Below are positions 21,729 through 32,686 of a stretch of 64,000 nucleotides of DNA, piece by piece. The notes beneath the pieces were generated by a model. That model was not told the origin of the DNA. It made no database searches and worked only from the letters and a program-made list of their open reading frames with translations. Position 1 is the first letter of the stretch. Each line of letters starts with the position of its first letter. The DNA is from Pascua guehoae (taxonomy: Eukaryota > Basidiomycota > Tremellomycetes > Trichosporonales > Trichosporonaceae), in NCBI GenBank assembly GCA_001600415.1, contig BCJX01000007.1, forward strand, positions 1-64,000, given 5' to 3'. Both the position numbers and the translations under genes were made by a program.

Positions 21729-22545
21729 GAGTCGATATTGTTATTAAATGAAGATGGAATTGTGGTTCACTGCTATCATTCACGCTCCATACGCACGCGA
21801 GTCTCCGTTTGCATCTGAGCTATCCTAATCCGAGTCTCACTTTGTTGGTTCAGCGAAGCGGGCGATGTTGGGTGCTTTTCATGATTTATACTGTACTTTT
21901 GGTCCTCTCGACCAACGTAGCTACATTTTGGAAAGACACCGACACTCGTTGATGACTAATGTGGGGATTGAGGAGATAATGACCCAACTACCAAACGCGC
22001 CCACTGCGTCGCAGCTCCAATCTCATACAAGAACATTTAACACGCACTCACGAGGAGCCACCAGAGGTAAATGCCGGCACGCATCTGCGTCTTCCCAAGC
22101 TCTTTCATACGAAGAGGGTAGTGCATGACGTAGGAGCTGCTGGTAGGAGAGCGCGGTGAACCGGAGACCGTGCGTGGAGAGAAAAGTTGGGGAGAGTATT
22201 GAACCGCTGCCAGTGATAGATGGCTAGTGTGGGGTATGACAAACCCTTTAGGTTTCTACTACCTCGGCGTCGGTTTCCCTATGGGGCACCGTCGAAGAAA
22301 ATTCAAGCAGCACATTGGGAGAGAGCAAACTTGTTGACAAATATTCCATTCAACGCATACAAGATCCTTTTGCCTCCCCTATGAACAAACCCTTTCCAGT
22401 CCTTGGGGCTTCAACTTGGTGTTTTACACCGTCTCTTTGTGGTGAACCTGCTCCTTCTGGTCATCTCCATACGGCACAGCCTTGGAATGTTGTTTTGCGG
22501 GGTCCTCAACTGTGACCGAGTTAGGTTCATTCATTGACAACGCAA
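21729..22545. other. Intergenic, with a possible small minus-strand peptide gene
   Basis: Mostly featureless. On the minus strand an ATG at about 22126 opens a short basic-then-hydrophobic sequence (KELGKTQMRAGIYLWWLL) ending exactly at a GTGAGTGCG donor; a CCCCACATTAG acceptor follows. This could be a small membrane peptide gene, but the downstream exon is not convincing. Confidence 0.3.
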
Positions 22546-24394
22546 TCACTCACCGATATCGAGCCCAGCATCCTGTTCAAACGCAGCGCGGCCTTTCTCA
22601 AAGTTGGCTCCATGGTCTTCAGCGCCAACTAGGCAGCAGAGGATGAGCACTGCAGCGGCCACGGCAATAAGAATGGCCGATACCTTGCCATATGCTGGCT
22701 TGCCTGTCGTCGGGTCTACGATCCTCGCTCCGGCAGTGGCTTCGATCTGGGCTGAAGCGGATGCGACCATGTTACCCAGCTGGTAAGCTGACATGTCAGC
22801 TGGGAACGGTTCAAGTCCTTGTATCAGTACTCACCAACACCTGGCCAAGTTGCGCGGAATGCCACGGGACTAATCTCGCTGAGGTAGACGGGGACGACGC
22901 CGTAAGCACTAAAGTTAGATTGGACCCTGCTGGGAAGGACCGCTCACCCCTGAACACCAGCCTGCACGAAGAAGGCGCCCGCAGCCAGACCCGCAAATGA
23001 AGTCGGGAGGAGCCAGAGGGGGAGCATGCAGCAACAGAACACGGCAAAGGAAATGATTGTGAGGCGTCGTCCGAGGAACTGCGAGACGAAACCACCAATG
23101 GTACAACCGACAATTGCGCCGCAGTTGCCAATAATCGTAGTGACCGTTGCGAGGTGAGGAGAAAGGCCCTTGTCGTTCTGAACGTATGTCGGGTAGAGGT
23201 CCTGGGACCCATGCGAGTAAAAGTTCTGTACTTAGCTTGGGAACAGAGGGCGTGAAAACATACAAATGCGCTGGGATAGTCAGCTCTGCAACAGATGGAA
23301 TTGTGCCACGTACCTCATAAAGACAAGGCCCCAGACACAGCGGGCCCAGTGAACCTTGAGTGTCTTGCCGAGCTCTCGAATAACTGTCATGGTTGCACCT
23401 TTGGTGATTGTACCTTCAGCCTCGAGCTCCCTTCGTAGAAGTTGGCGTTCGCGAAAGTACGCCGACTCTGGGAGAAGGAGACGGAAAATAGCGGCAAGGA
23501 GAGACATGCCCGCGCCGGTGTAGAAGAGGATGCGCCAGTGATCCTGACTCTGCACGTAGGGATTGAGGTTGACAGCCGCGATGACCAAGTAACCGACGGG
23601 GTAGCCTAGCTGTAGGAAGCCTGAAAACAGACCGCGAGCTTCGATAGGCATGTTTTCGAGGGACATTGATACGGCGAGGCCCCAGATGCCTCCCATGGTA
23701 ATGCCAAACTATATGGTAAGCAATGTCCATGGGGTTGTAGGACATACCAAAGATCGGAGTGCGAGGAAAGTTGGGAACGTCTTTGCAAAGCCAGTCCCCA
23801 GAGAGAATGCGGCAATGAAAATGAGGTTGGCAATGAGTGGCCACTTTCGACCATAGCGATCAGATAGAATACCAAAAATGAGGGCGCCTAGAGGGCGGAA
23901 GAGAAGGGTGAGTGTGATGCTGAGGGTGACGGTCCCGATGGGCCTCGCAAATTCCTTTGCGAGGCGAGAGGTTGACAGGGAGACTGCAAAGAAGCTAGTA
24001 AGACGTCAGATTCTGGACAACTTTTCGTTCCTTTGGTCATTCACACTCACTCGACGGCGTCGCACACCCATGCCTGTGTGTTAGAAGGTAAGACATGCAG
24101 ATACAATACCCACAAACCATCCCGAAAGGAAGAAGGCCCACTGCATAGCCGAGAGCGACGTAAGGAGCTTCCAAGGATTGCTGCTGTGGTGCTGTGAGAT
24201 GTCAGTGTTGTCCTTGTTGAGGAACGAACCCGCTCCTCCTTTGGGGGAAGCCTAGGAAGGCCGGCGACTGATGTCAGCTTGGACCGACGGGCACACGTAC
24301 TGAATGAGTTGGAGTTTACCATTGTGTATGTGTTGAGACTTGATGAAGACACCTTGAGACCAAGCTCATGCGATCCATATACCTTTTCAGGCAT
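22546..24394 (-). CDS. JEN1-type carboxylate/proton symporter (SHS family MFS)
   Basis: About nine exons on the minus strand encode a twelve-helix transporter. Diagnostic stretches of the fungal lactate/pyruvate permease family are present: MQWAFFLSGWFAWVCDAVDFF at the first helix, GALIFGILSDRYGRKWPL, the JEN signature NFYSHGSQDLYPT, and YLSEISPVAFRATWPGV followed by YQLGNMVASASAQIEA. Family members import monocarboxylates or dicarboxylates with protons at the plasma membrane. The exon coding the start of the JEN signature is preceded by a 7-nt microexon (23264-23270). The N-terminus is uncertain; MPEK at 24394 is one option. It is divergent from the Gfo/Idh gene, and their shared promoter contains the cluster's palindrome, so its substrate may feed this pathway. 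Confidence 0.88.
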
Positions 24395-25115
24395 TGAGGA
24401 TGGATTCCTGTGCCACATTGTGGTCGCTGGCACTTTGTTGTTGATACGCCACGCGCACAGTGGAGAACCCTATGCGGCCCGAGTGGAAGTGTGCAGCCGC
24501 CTCGGCGAAGCTTCCCGGGCTCACGTGTACAACTGGAATCCGGGCCGTTGACGATGATCTTGGCACTGCAATTGACTGGGGCACAAGACTATGTTGAGGA
24601 ATGGGGAGCAATGGAGATTAACTTGGAACTTGCCTGAGAGTCTGGGAACGTGGGATCTTTGCCGGTTGGAGCGTCCCGCTGGCCGCTGGGTGCGAATGGT
24701 GAACAGGACGACGTCAACATCATGATCAAGTCCCATACCCCAGATGGGCCCCATGGCACAGCGCCTGCTCCACCGGGACGAGTCATCCGTGGCCATGTCC
24801 GAAGACAGTGTGGTGAGTCAGCGGCTGTGTCGTTCCGCCTCAGGGTGAGTGAAACAATAACAATGATAGTGGTGGCGGAAGCATGTAGCCGCCGCCGGCG
24901 GATGGTGCCTGGATGACGGCTCCGACACATCCGTGTTATCTTCTGGGGAGTGGGCTTAGCAGTGGCTATGTGGCTAAGGCTTAAAGAGTCAAGCAGTTGA
25001 AAAAAAAAAGACGGATACCACACCACAACTCTTCAAATCCACACCACAGCGTCGCGACGACCAACCTCACATTGACGACGAACAGCTACTACAACCGACT
25101 AAATTCGACCTCAGT
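24395..25115. promoter_or_regulatory. Divergent promoter between transporter and Gfo/Idh genes
   Basis: About 720 bp without a gene, carrying the second GGCGG-N10-CCGCC palindrome at 24874-24893. A short A-rich run precedes the Gfo/Idh leader. Confidence 0.6.
24874..24893. promoter_or_regulatory. GGCGG-N10-CCGCC palindrome, copy 2
   Basis: GGCGG and CCGCC separated by AAGCATGTAG. Eight of ten spacer bases equal those of copy 1 at 20906-20925, although the surrounding sequence is unrelated. Confidence 0.65.
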
Positions 25116-26348
25116 ATGACAGTCGCCAACGGAGCAGCGCCAAAGGCCGAGCGCCCTCCTCGCCGAATCGGCATCATCATGAACGGCGTTACAGGACGCA
25201 TGGGCACAAACCAGCACCTTATCCGCTCCATCGCCGCCATCCGCAACGAAGGCGGCATGCGTCTCCCATCTGGGGAAAGGCTCATCCCCGACCCGATCCT
25301 CGTGGGCCGCAACGAAGCCAAGCTCGCCGAGCTAGCCAAGGCCCACGGAATCGAGCGCTTCACGACCGACCTCGAGTCTGCCCTTTCCAACCCCGACGAC
25401 ATCATCTACTTTGACGCGCAGACGACCGGCCGGCGGACCGACGCAGTCAAGCGCGCCATTGCGGCGGGCAAGCACGTGTACTGCGAAAAGCCGACGGCGA
25501 CGAGCACACAGGACGCGCACGAGCTGTACATGCTCGCCACAGAGGCGGGGCTCAAGAACGGCGTCGTGCAGGACAAGCTGTGGCTTCCGGGGCTGCGCAA
25601 GCTGCAGACGCTGATTGACTCGGGGTTCTTTGGAGAGATCCTCAGCGTCAAGGGCGACTTTGGGTACTGGGTCTTCACAGGCCTTACGCCCGTCGCGCCA
25701 CAGCGGCCGAGCTGGAACTACCGCAAGGAGGACGATGGGGGCATTATTGTCGATATGCTCTGTCACTGGCGATACGTTATTCACAACCTCTTTGGCCCGA
25801 TCAAGGCCCTCTCGTGCTTTGGCGCGACGCACGTCAAGGAGCGCGTTGACGAGGACGGCAACACGTACAAGTGTACTGCTGACGATGCGGCGTACGCCAC
25901 GTTTGAGCTCGAAAGTGGCGTTGTGGTGCACTTCAACTCGAGCTGGACGACACGGGTGCGGCGCGACGACCTCTTGACGATTCAGGTATGTTGGGACAGT
26001 CGAGTCAAGCCAGGTTCTGACAGCTCGCAGGTCGACGGCACAAAGGGCAGCGCAGTAGCGACCCTCCGCGACTGCGTCGTACAGCACGAGTCTGCCACAC
26101 CGCGACCCACATGGAACCCGGACGTGCCTAGCGACATTGACCACTATGCGGCCTGGTCCCGTGTGCCAGACTACGAGGTGTTTGACAACGCCTTCAAGGT
26201 ACAGTGGGAGATGTTTCTGCGCCACGTCTTGCTCGACGAGCCGTGGAAGTACACCCTTCTCGAAGGCGCAAAGGGCGTGCAGATTACAGAGCTGGGTCTG
26301 GAGAGCTGGGCCAAGCGCGCGTGGGTCAATGTTCCCGAATTGGTCTAG
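25116..26348 (+). CDS. Gfo/Idh/MocA-family NAD(P)-dependent oxidoreductase
   Basis: Two exons (25116-25985 and 26031-26348) flank a 45-nt intron (donor GTATGT, acceptor CTCGCAG) that happens to be in frame, so an unspliced reading also stays open; the spliced product is 395 aa. The N-terminal Rossmann motif (GVTGRMGTNQHL) and the family EKP motif (HVYCEKPTA, about residue 125) are clear, and a GGIIVDMLCHWRY segment supplies the usual catalytic His region. Members oxidise or reduce sugars, inositols or sugar acids with a bound or free nicotinamide cofactor. Substrate unknown. It shares its promoter with the transporter and probably works in the same catabolic route. Confidence 0.88.
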   Translation: MTVANGAAPKAERPPRRIGIIMNGVTGRMGTNQHLIRSIAAIRNEGGMRLPSGERLIPDPILVGRNEAKLAELAKAHGIERFTTDLESALSNPDDIIYFDAQTTGRRTDAVKRAIAAGKHVYCEKPTATSTQDAHELYMLATEAGLKNGVVQDKLWLPGLRKLQTLIDSGFFGEILSVKGDFGYWVFTGLTPVAPQRPSWNYRKEDDGGIIVDMLCHWRYVIHNLFGPIKALSCFGATHVKERVDEDGNTYKCTADDAAYATFELESGVVVHFNSSWTTRVRRDDLLTIQVCWDSRVKPGSDSSQVDGTKGSAVATLRDCVVQHESATPRPTWNPDVPSDIDHYAAWSRVPDYEVFDNAFKVQWEMFLRHVLLDEPWKYTLLEGAKGVQITELGLESWAKRAWVNVPELV

Positions 26349-27012
26349 GCTTTTGTGTCTGTAGGGTTATGGGTGGGAATGCAGTTACATGGCACGTCCC
26401 CCAGTCGATTAGTAGGGCGAATGGAACATTGCCGTCGCCCTTTCGGCCGCGATGAAATGACCGATTACAGTACTCGGCGCCTTGATCGCAGAACGGTCAT
26501 GGCGCTGACCAGGAATCGGGCCGAATGTGACATGTTGAGCATTCAAAGACAATCCAGTGCGATCCAGCCTCCGGTGCCAAGCTGCCAAGCGGAATCGGAA
26601 TGATGGTTGCCGGTGCTGCATACTGTTGACAGTGAAGACACTGGCGCCGTTTCTTCACTTTTACCCCAAACAAGCATCGTGCTCGGCCAGTTGACCACGT
26701 CTCTAGGCATTCCGTCACGAGACCTTGATACCCAACATATGCAAAGCTCGGGTTGGAAGAACAAACGTGGTCCGTACTGCAGAACGATCTTTTGACAAGG
26801 GGCCGTTGCACGGGCCGTGAGTTGCGAGACGCCACGATCCTATCTGACAGGCACCTTGCGTCCATGTCTTCACATTTTGGACCAACTGTGCAACTGGGCG
26901 TATCACAAACGCAACGCTGCATCGGCCTGATACGTTGAAAGGTACATGTCCGACACGACAGGGAGCAAGTTACACGGGCCGGTGGTAACCACTGGGATGG
27001 AGCACCACTGGC
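26349..27012. other. Intergenic, promoter side of the endoglucanase gene
   Basis: No gene supported. No further GGCGG-N10-CCGCC palindrome was seen. Confidence 0.5.
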
Positions 27013-27019
27013 ATATAAA
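27013..27019 (+). promoter_or_regulatory. TATA box of the endoglucanase gene
   Basis: ATATAAA within GGCATATAAAG, about 145 bp upstream of the ATG at 27161, followed by a CT-rich leader. Confidence 0.55.
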
Positions 27020-27160
27020 GACGCTCGCCGTCGACTCTCTTCATCCATCCTTCACCCACGTTCAATCTCATTCTCTTACTTACCAGCGGTCTGGCACCTC
27101 TGATATTCACCCTCCTTCTTCTCCCACGCACACCTGCACCCCCCCTCTCACCGTCTCAAC

Positions 27161-28653
27161 ATGAAGTTTTCGGTCATCACCTCCCTCCTGGGCCTCCTGG
27201 CCACCGCTGCTGCTGCGCCCCTGAGCATGCATATGCACACCAAGCGCTCCCTCCCTCGTCTCGGCGGTGTCAACATTGCCGTGAGTAACGGCCGGATAGA
27301 GCCGGGAAATGACATGAAACACTTGCTCACGCACATCCAGGGCTGTGACTTTGGCATGGACGTCTGGGGCAACAGTGGCGTTTCGTATTGCCCCGACACG
27401 AGCCAGATTTCCCACTTTGCCGATGCCGGCTCAAACGTGTAAGCAGGTTGGAAGCGGTACCCCCCCACTCACCTGTCAGTATTCGCCTCCCTGTGGGCTG
27501 GCAGTACCTTGTCAACGACCAGTCGTCGACTTCGTTTAACACTGCCTTTTTGGTGCAGTACGACGCTCTTGTGCAGGCCACTCTGAACAAGGGCGCGTAC
27601 GCCATCATTGATCTGCACAACTATGGTCGTTGGAACAGTGCCATTGTCGGCCAGGGCGGTCCGTCCAACCAGTACTTTGCCAACGTCTGGGGCTTGCTCG
27701 CAGCAAAGTACGCCAACAACGACAAGGTCATTTTCGGTAAGCTACCCCAAACGACCCACACTGACCGTAGGCCTCATGAACGAACCTCACGACCTGGACA
27801 TTTCCCTGTTTGCGGCCTCGTGCCAGGCAGCCGTCAACGCCATCCGTGCCGCTGGTGCAAAGACCCAGTCCATCCTTATCCCGGGCAACTTTTGGGCTCA
27901 CACTTCGGAGTGGTCTTCGGGTGCCAACGGGCCCATGCTCACCATTACCGACCCTGCCGCAAGTGACAAGTCGCTCCTTGTCCTCGATGTCCACCAGTAC
28001 CTCGATTCGGACGGCTCGGGCACAAGCACCCAGTGTGTCACCAACGCGGTCGACCAATTCCAGTCGCTCGTGACATACCTCAAGGCTCAGGGACGCACTG
28101 CGCTCGTCACCGAGATTGGTGCCGGCAACACCGACTCGTGCAGGACCAACCTCGCGCAGACGCTCGAGTACTTTGTTGACAACTCGGACGTGATCAAGGG
28201 CTTTACCATCTGGTCGGCTGGCAACTTTAAGCCGTACCCCGAGTACGAGCTTTCGATCACCCCCAACGCAGACGGCTCGGACAATGAACTGTTTGCCAAG
28301 TCTATCAAGCCATACCTGCCTGGGTAAGGACTTCAATTCAAGAGATACCTGCTGACGTTTGCAGTAACCTTGTTGTTACGCCCCCCGCTTCGTCTAGCGC
28401 CGCGCCTGTCACTTCGTCTACCTCCGCGCCCGTCACTTCTTCGACCTCTGCCACGCCCATTACCTCCTCGTCTGCCACGCCCGTCACTTCCTCGACTTCC
28501 TCGGTCGCCCCCACCTCGACTCCTTCCAGCCCTAGCACGTGCACCGTGTCCAAGTGGGGCCAGTGCGGCGGCATCGGCTACACCGGATGCACCACGTGCG
28601 CGGCCGGATCGACCTGCACCTTTGGCAACGAGTGGTACTCGCAGTGCCTCTAA
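27161..28653 (+). CDS. Secreted GH5 endoglucanase with C-terminal CBM1
   Basis: Five exons joined by four short introns. A signal peptide ([19 protein letters not shown]) and a short pro-region ending KR precede a glycoside hydrolase family 5 domain: [32 protein letters not shown] with the acid/base Glu, [15 protein letters not shown] and VTEIGAG with the nucleophile Glu. After PYLPG a Ser/Thr/Ala/Pro linker (about 50 residues) leads to a family 1 cellulose-binding module with its Cys and aromatic residues ([16 protein letters not shown] ... WYSQCL). The layout matches GH5 subfamily 5 endo-beta-1,4-glucanases of filamentous fungi. It should cut internal cellulose bonds outside the cell and suggests a plant-litter or soil habitat. 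Confidence 0.95.
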
Positions 28654-29319
28654 GCCATGGCCATGTACGGATGGCAACGCCCCCCGCCACTTCTATACTT
28701 CTCTACCCCTCCCTATGCATCGGGAATGCACAGGCCCCACGGCCACGTGGTTGGCAAGCAATGCCTCCGGTGATAACGGAAGAGAGGGAGAACGAGGATA
28801 GATTAGGCAGAACTTCGTCACAGGCACCATCTCCCGGTATCTTGGCCAACTCCAAAAAAAGCTCAGTCGGTGGTGGTTTTCAGCACTTGCATTCTTCATA
28901 CCGACGGTCCGACATTAACATTCATCAGGGCCGACACCTGCATTGCAGGGAGTGTAGTGCCGGCCGTGAGGATTGGGATCATGGTATCGACGATATCGAC
29001 GGTTGCGCGCGTGTTCTGTACCTATGCGCCTCTCGGTGTTGTTCCAGTGCCAAGGCTAAACGTTGGAAATGTTCTTGGCAACATAAGGGTCCGCCCGTCA
29101 AATGCCAAGACCCATCTCAAACAAAAGTTTGAAGAACTCCGTCGCCGTCTCCGAAGCGCTGCTGTGCACATAAAAACTCTGCTTTTGTACCTGACTGCAC
29201 TCTACCTATCTGACTATACTCGACTTCATTCTCCATCTCGCCCAACAAGAATCGCCCAAGAAACCACTTGATGCCTCTGTCTGCCCCCGCCCACGACCAC
29301 GCTCGCAGCCTCTCAAACC
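28654..29319. other. Intergenic
   Basis: No gene supported. A CACATAAAAACTC sequence near 29166 may be the core promoter for EFM5. Confidence 0.5.
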
Positions 29320-30141
29320 ATGACCACGATCCTCTCAAGCTCCCCCGAGATCGGACTGAGCTCGCATGCGCTCGCTGCGCTGCAGAGCTTTATGCTCGAG
29401 TCGGCCGCGCTCAATGATCTCGAGTCGCTTATTGCCCGCGACAATGACAAGCAAACCGAGCTCTCCATGGACCGCTTCCCGGAGAAATGGGGTCTGAGCC
29501 AGTTCTGGAACGACGAGGGGACGGCGCAGGCGATTGCTCAAGAGGCCGTGGATGAGGCCGACGGCGGCCTGGTCGTGTGCATCTCGAGCCCGAGCACCTT
29601 TCTTGCGTTAAAGGTACGTGAGGCGCCACATACATGTCGTCGACCGATTTGACTGACCGCAGAAAATGGACGTTGCAAACTCCCTCCTCTTGCTCGAGTT
29701 TGACGAGCGCTTCAACGTGTTTTCTGAGTTTAGGCAGTACGACTACGCGCAGCCGCTCGATGTTCAGGGCCTCACCCTCGCCGAGACCAAGGCGGCGGTG
29801 GTGATCGTCGACCCTCCATACATCAACGACGAGTGCTTTACAAAGACGGCCCAGACTGTCCGTGCGATGAGCACCGACAAGACCAAGGTGATTGTAGGCA
29901 CTGGTGAGTTTGAATCTTTAGGACAAGTCATCTAACGTCAGGCTGGTTGCTGCGTGAGACTGTCGCCCGGACCCTCAACGCGCACATTGCACTCTTCCGC
30001 CCCGGCCACCGCGGAGGTCTTGCCACTCCGTTCAGGGCGTATGTCAACTACACCAGTGCCAACCCCGAATTCGCGCTCTCCCCCGACCCCGAAGACGGCA
30101 GCAACGACGGCAACGCGTTTGCCGGGAACGGTGGGCTCTAA
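29320..30141 (+). CDS. EFM5: EFM5-like protein-lysine methyltransferase (N6-adenine MTase fold)
   Basis: Three exons (29320-29613, 29663-29903, 29942-30141) give 244 aa, close to the family length. The N-terminal LSMDRFPEKWGLSQFWNDEGTA block and the catalytic DPPY (VIVDPPYIND) are characteristic of EFM5/EEF1AKMT1, which methylates a lysine of elongation factor 1A in the cytosol using S-adenosylmethionine. The C-terminal HIALFRPGHRGGL segment also fits, followed by a short disordered acidic tail. Confidence 0.9.
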
Positions 30142-31009
30142 CTGGGGAGCGTCGCCTCCTGAAGGCAAACCCCACATCCGTTTCTAGTGTTCTTAGAGAT
30201 TGGATAGACCGTCATTTTGCACAGTTTCTTTGACCGTGAACGATTGTCAGTGCGAGGGATCACGAGGAGGCGGTGGTTAGGGGGATTGTGGATGGACATC
30301 TACTGGTGGCTGCAGAGTAGGAGCGGAAGAGTGGGATGGCTATACAAGATTGCAATCGCACGGTAGCCCAAAAGCACAGTACGGCACAGGTCGATACCCT
30401 AGGGGCGAAGTGGTTCCGAAACTTTGGTAGGGCCTACGAAGAACAATATAAATGTTCTTGGCAGAGCCACAGCATTGTCCCTGGAGCCCAGAATCGGAGC
30501 CCCTGCTGGGGTGGATTCATCGACCCTTGGGTTCCAATGACAAGCCCACCCTATTCGCCGTTGCGAAAAGACGCAGAATCGCAGTCTCTATTGTAGAGAT
30601 CAGGTGAACGAGAAGAGTACAGAGATAAGAGTGGATCAGGGTTGAGGAGGGACTGACCGACCACGTGACACAAGCGAATGGCAAGCTCAAACTCGCCCCC
30701 ATCAGCGGGATACGCACTTGCAGGCCGCGACCATGCTGATAACCTGCCATGCGACAAGAGAGTATCGTATTTAGTGCTGAAGCTACACGAGTCGCTGCTC
30801 ACATCAGGCTGTGAAAGCATTACTAGGATTCCACATCACCTGGGTAGTCGACCTTGGAGCTCGGACGAGTGTCATGACTTGAGACAAGGCCAGACGAGGC
30901 TTGATCCCCTTTACTCACCGCATCTGGATCAATATTGAGCACGCGCACAGCTTGAGCGTAACCGAAACATATTCGACCACGGAAGTAAACGCTTGAATTA
31001 CACAACACT
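30142..31009. other. Intergenic, convergent
   Basis: About 870 bp with no frame that shows coding bias. Confidence 0.5.
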
Positions 31010-32228
31010 CTACACCTTGGCCTTCTTGGCTTCGTCTTCATCCAATAGCTCGGCACTGGCTTTTCTCTTCACTGTCGTAAAGGGCGCAACGGCGGTGGAT
31101 GTGGCGTCTACGCTGGCAGCCGGGTCACCAGTGGCATTGGACGGCTGAGACGTCGCGGGGCCAGAGACTTGTCGGCTGAAAGTGACCAGTTCGGTGCGCA
31201 CTAGCTCACTCTGTTTGCTCGCTGCGAGAGGTGGTGAGGTAGTCGCACATGGTGTCGAGTCACCTGTGGCTTCGGGAACACAGCTCCGCGCCTGTGGTTG
31301 TTTTGCCGTGCCGGTGGCAGCAACCGCGGCAGATTCAATGTCGGTATCGTCGGCGTCGTCAGCGTTGGCGTTGTCGGCATCGTCCGCGTCGTTGTCGTTG
31401 GCATCGTCCGCGTCCGCATCGGCATCGGCGTCGTCGGCATCACTGGCCTGTGCAGGAATCCGGCGCAGGATTGCAGGGGTGAGAGCAGAGTCTGGGAGAT
31501 CGAACCCTGCCTCCCTATAGTTGCACACAAAAGCGGCCATGAATCGGTTGTTGGGCTTTAGCAGGCGGTGCCGCTTGTCAGGCGTCGCGTTCTCGGAATC
31601 GCCTTCATCGTGTACCGTCACAAAGGCATATGTTGCCTGATAAAAGTGTTGGGCGAGGCCGCACCCCGGTACGTCGCCGACGTTTCCAATGTCGACGAGA
31701 CAGTTGAATTGTGCCGAAGGGGCGACCCAACTAGGGGTAAGCGGCTGCCATGAGCAGGACACATACTGAAGGCTGGGATAGTCGTCAAAGTTGGGGAGGT
31801 ACTCTTCAAAGTAGCAAACGACGTCGTCGGTGTACATGGTTTCGTACACGGGCTCGATATAGAATGTGTGCCCAAGCTCGTCGCAAGTCTGGAGGAGGAC
31901 ATCATAGTGCTCATCGCGTGTCAGGTACGGCTTGAACCTCGACAGTGTTTCCGTGCAGGGTATGATCCCTATCTTTAGCGGCGTCAGCAAATCATTGCGC
32001 TGCCAGAAGCACACGCACACAGTTGTCGTGTGAGATCATGAACCCATGCTGGCTGCTAAACCCGGCGGGGGGCATGCCATCAATGGTATCCCAATAGTCG
32101 GAATCGGCATGGTCATCGTCATCAAACTCGGGGGTGCTTGCAAATTCAGAGTCGGACGTCTCGTCAAAGTCTTGAGAGTCGAGGGTGCCCTCATGCGAGC
32201 TCGTCTCTGAGCAGTCGCTCCCGACCAT
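31010..32228 (-). CDS. Acidic protein with Asp/Ala repeat, unknown function
   Basis: Two exons (32228-32021 and 31968-31010) join across a 52-nt intron (donor GTGTGC, CTGAC near the acceptor ATAG), giving 388 aa. The N-terminus is Ser/Asp/Glu-rich. Residues about 70-230 look globular (HTFYIEPVYETMYTDDVVCYF, LAQHFYQATYAFVTVHD), then comes a run of about 40 residues made almost only of Asp, Ala and Asn (DADADADDANDND type), and a Ser/Thr/Ala-rich tail ending in a basic-acidic KRKASAELLDEDEAKKAKV patch that could be a nuclear localisation signal. No family recognised. A second, unrelated-looking subtelomeric gene also has GHTF-E/Y but the match is too short to mean much. Confidence 0.7.
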
Positions 32229-32686
32229 GGTGTGTTGAATGGACGATGGGTATTCACTAGTCGCGGAGCTCCGTATGACGACAAGTGCCCCGCAGCCAGG
32301 GCCTCATGCTGACATCATTTGTTTACACCAGTGGCACACGTCATTGAATGGCGATAACCTCCAACATGTGCCGACCGAATGAACACACTGTGGTGTCCAA
32401 CATGCAATATCGTCTTGCATCACTTGCATTCTAATCACTGTCAAAGAGCATGGTATGTAGGCGGGTGAGTTAACGCCAGCACAGCGAGCGTTGGGGATGC
32501 GACGAATGACTTTGAATCTGCTGAATATTGACGACAAGGTCAACTGCGGGGTAGATCCGAAAAGTGGAGGCGGAGACGGAAGGCCGAGGCGGATCGACTT
32601 TAGCGACTCACAATAACAAGACTCGGTTGACATCTACCCCACATCCTGACTCGACGGGACGGGTATTTTGCTTAATATGACCAGGC
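32229..32686. other. Divergent promoter region
   Basis: About 460 bp between the acidic protein and the MCT transporter genes. No specific element identified. Confidence 0.5.
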
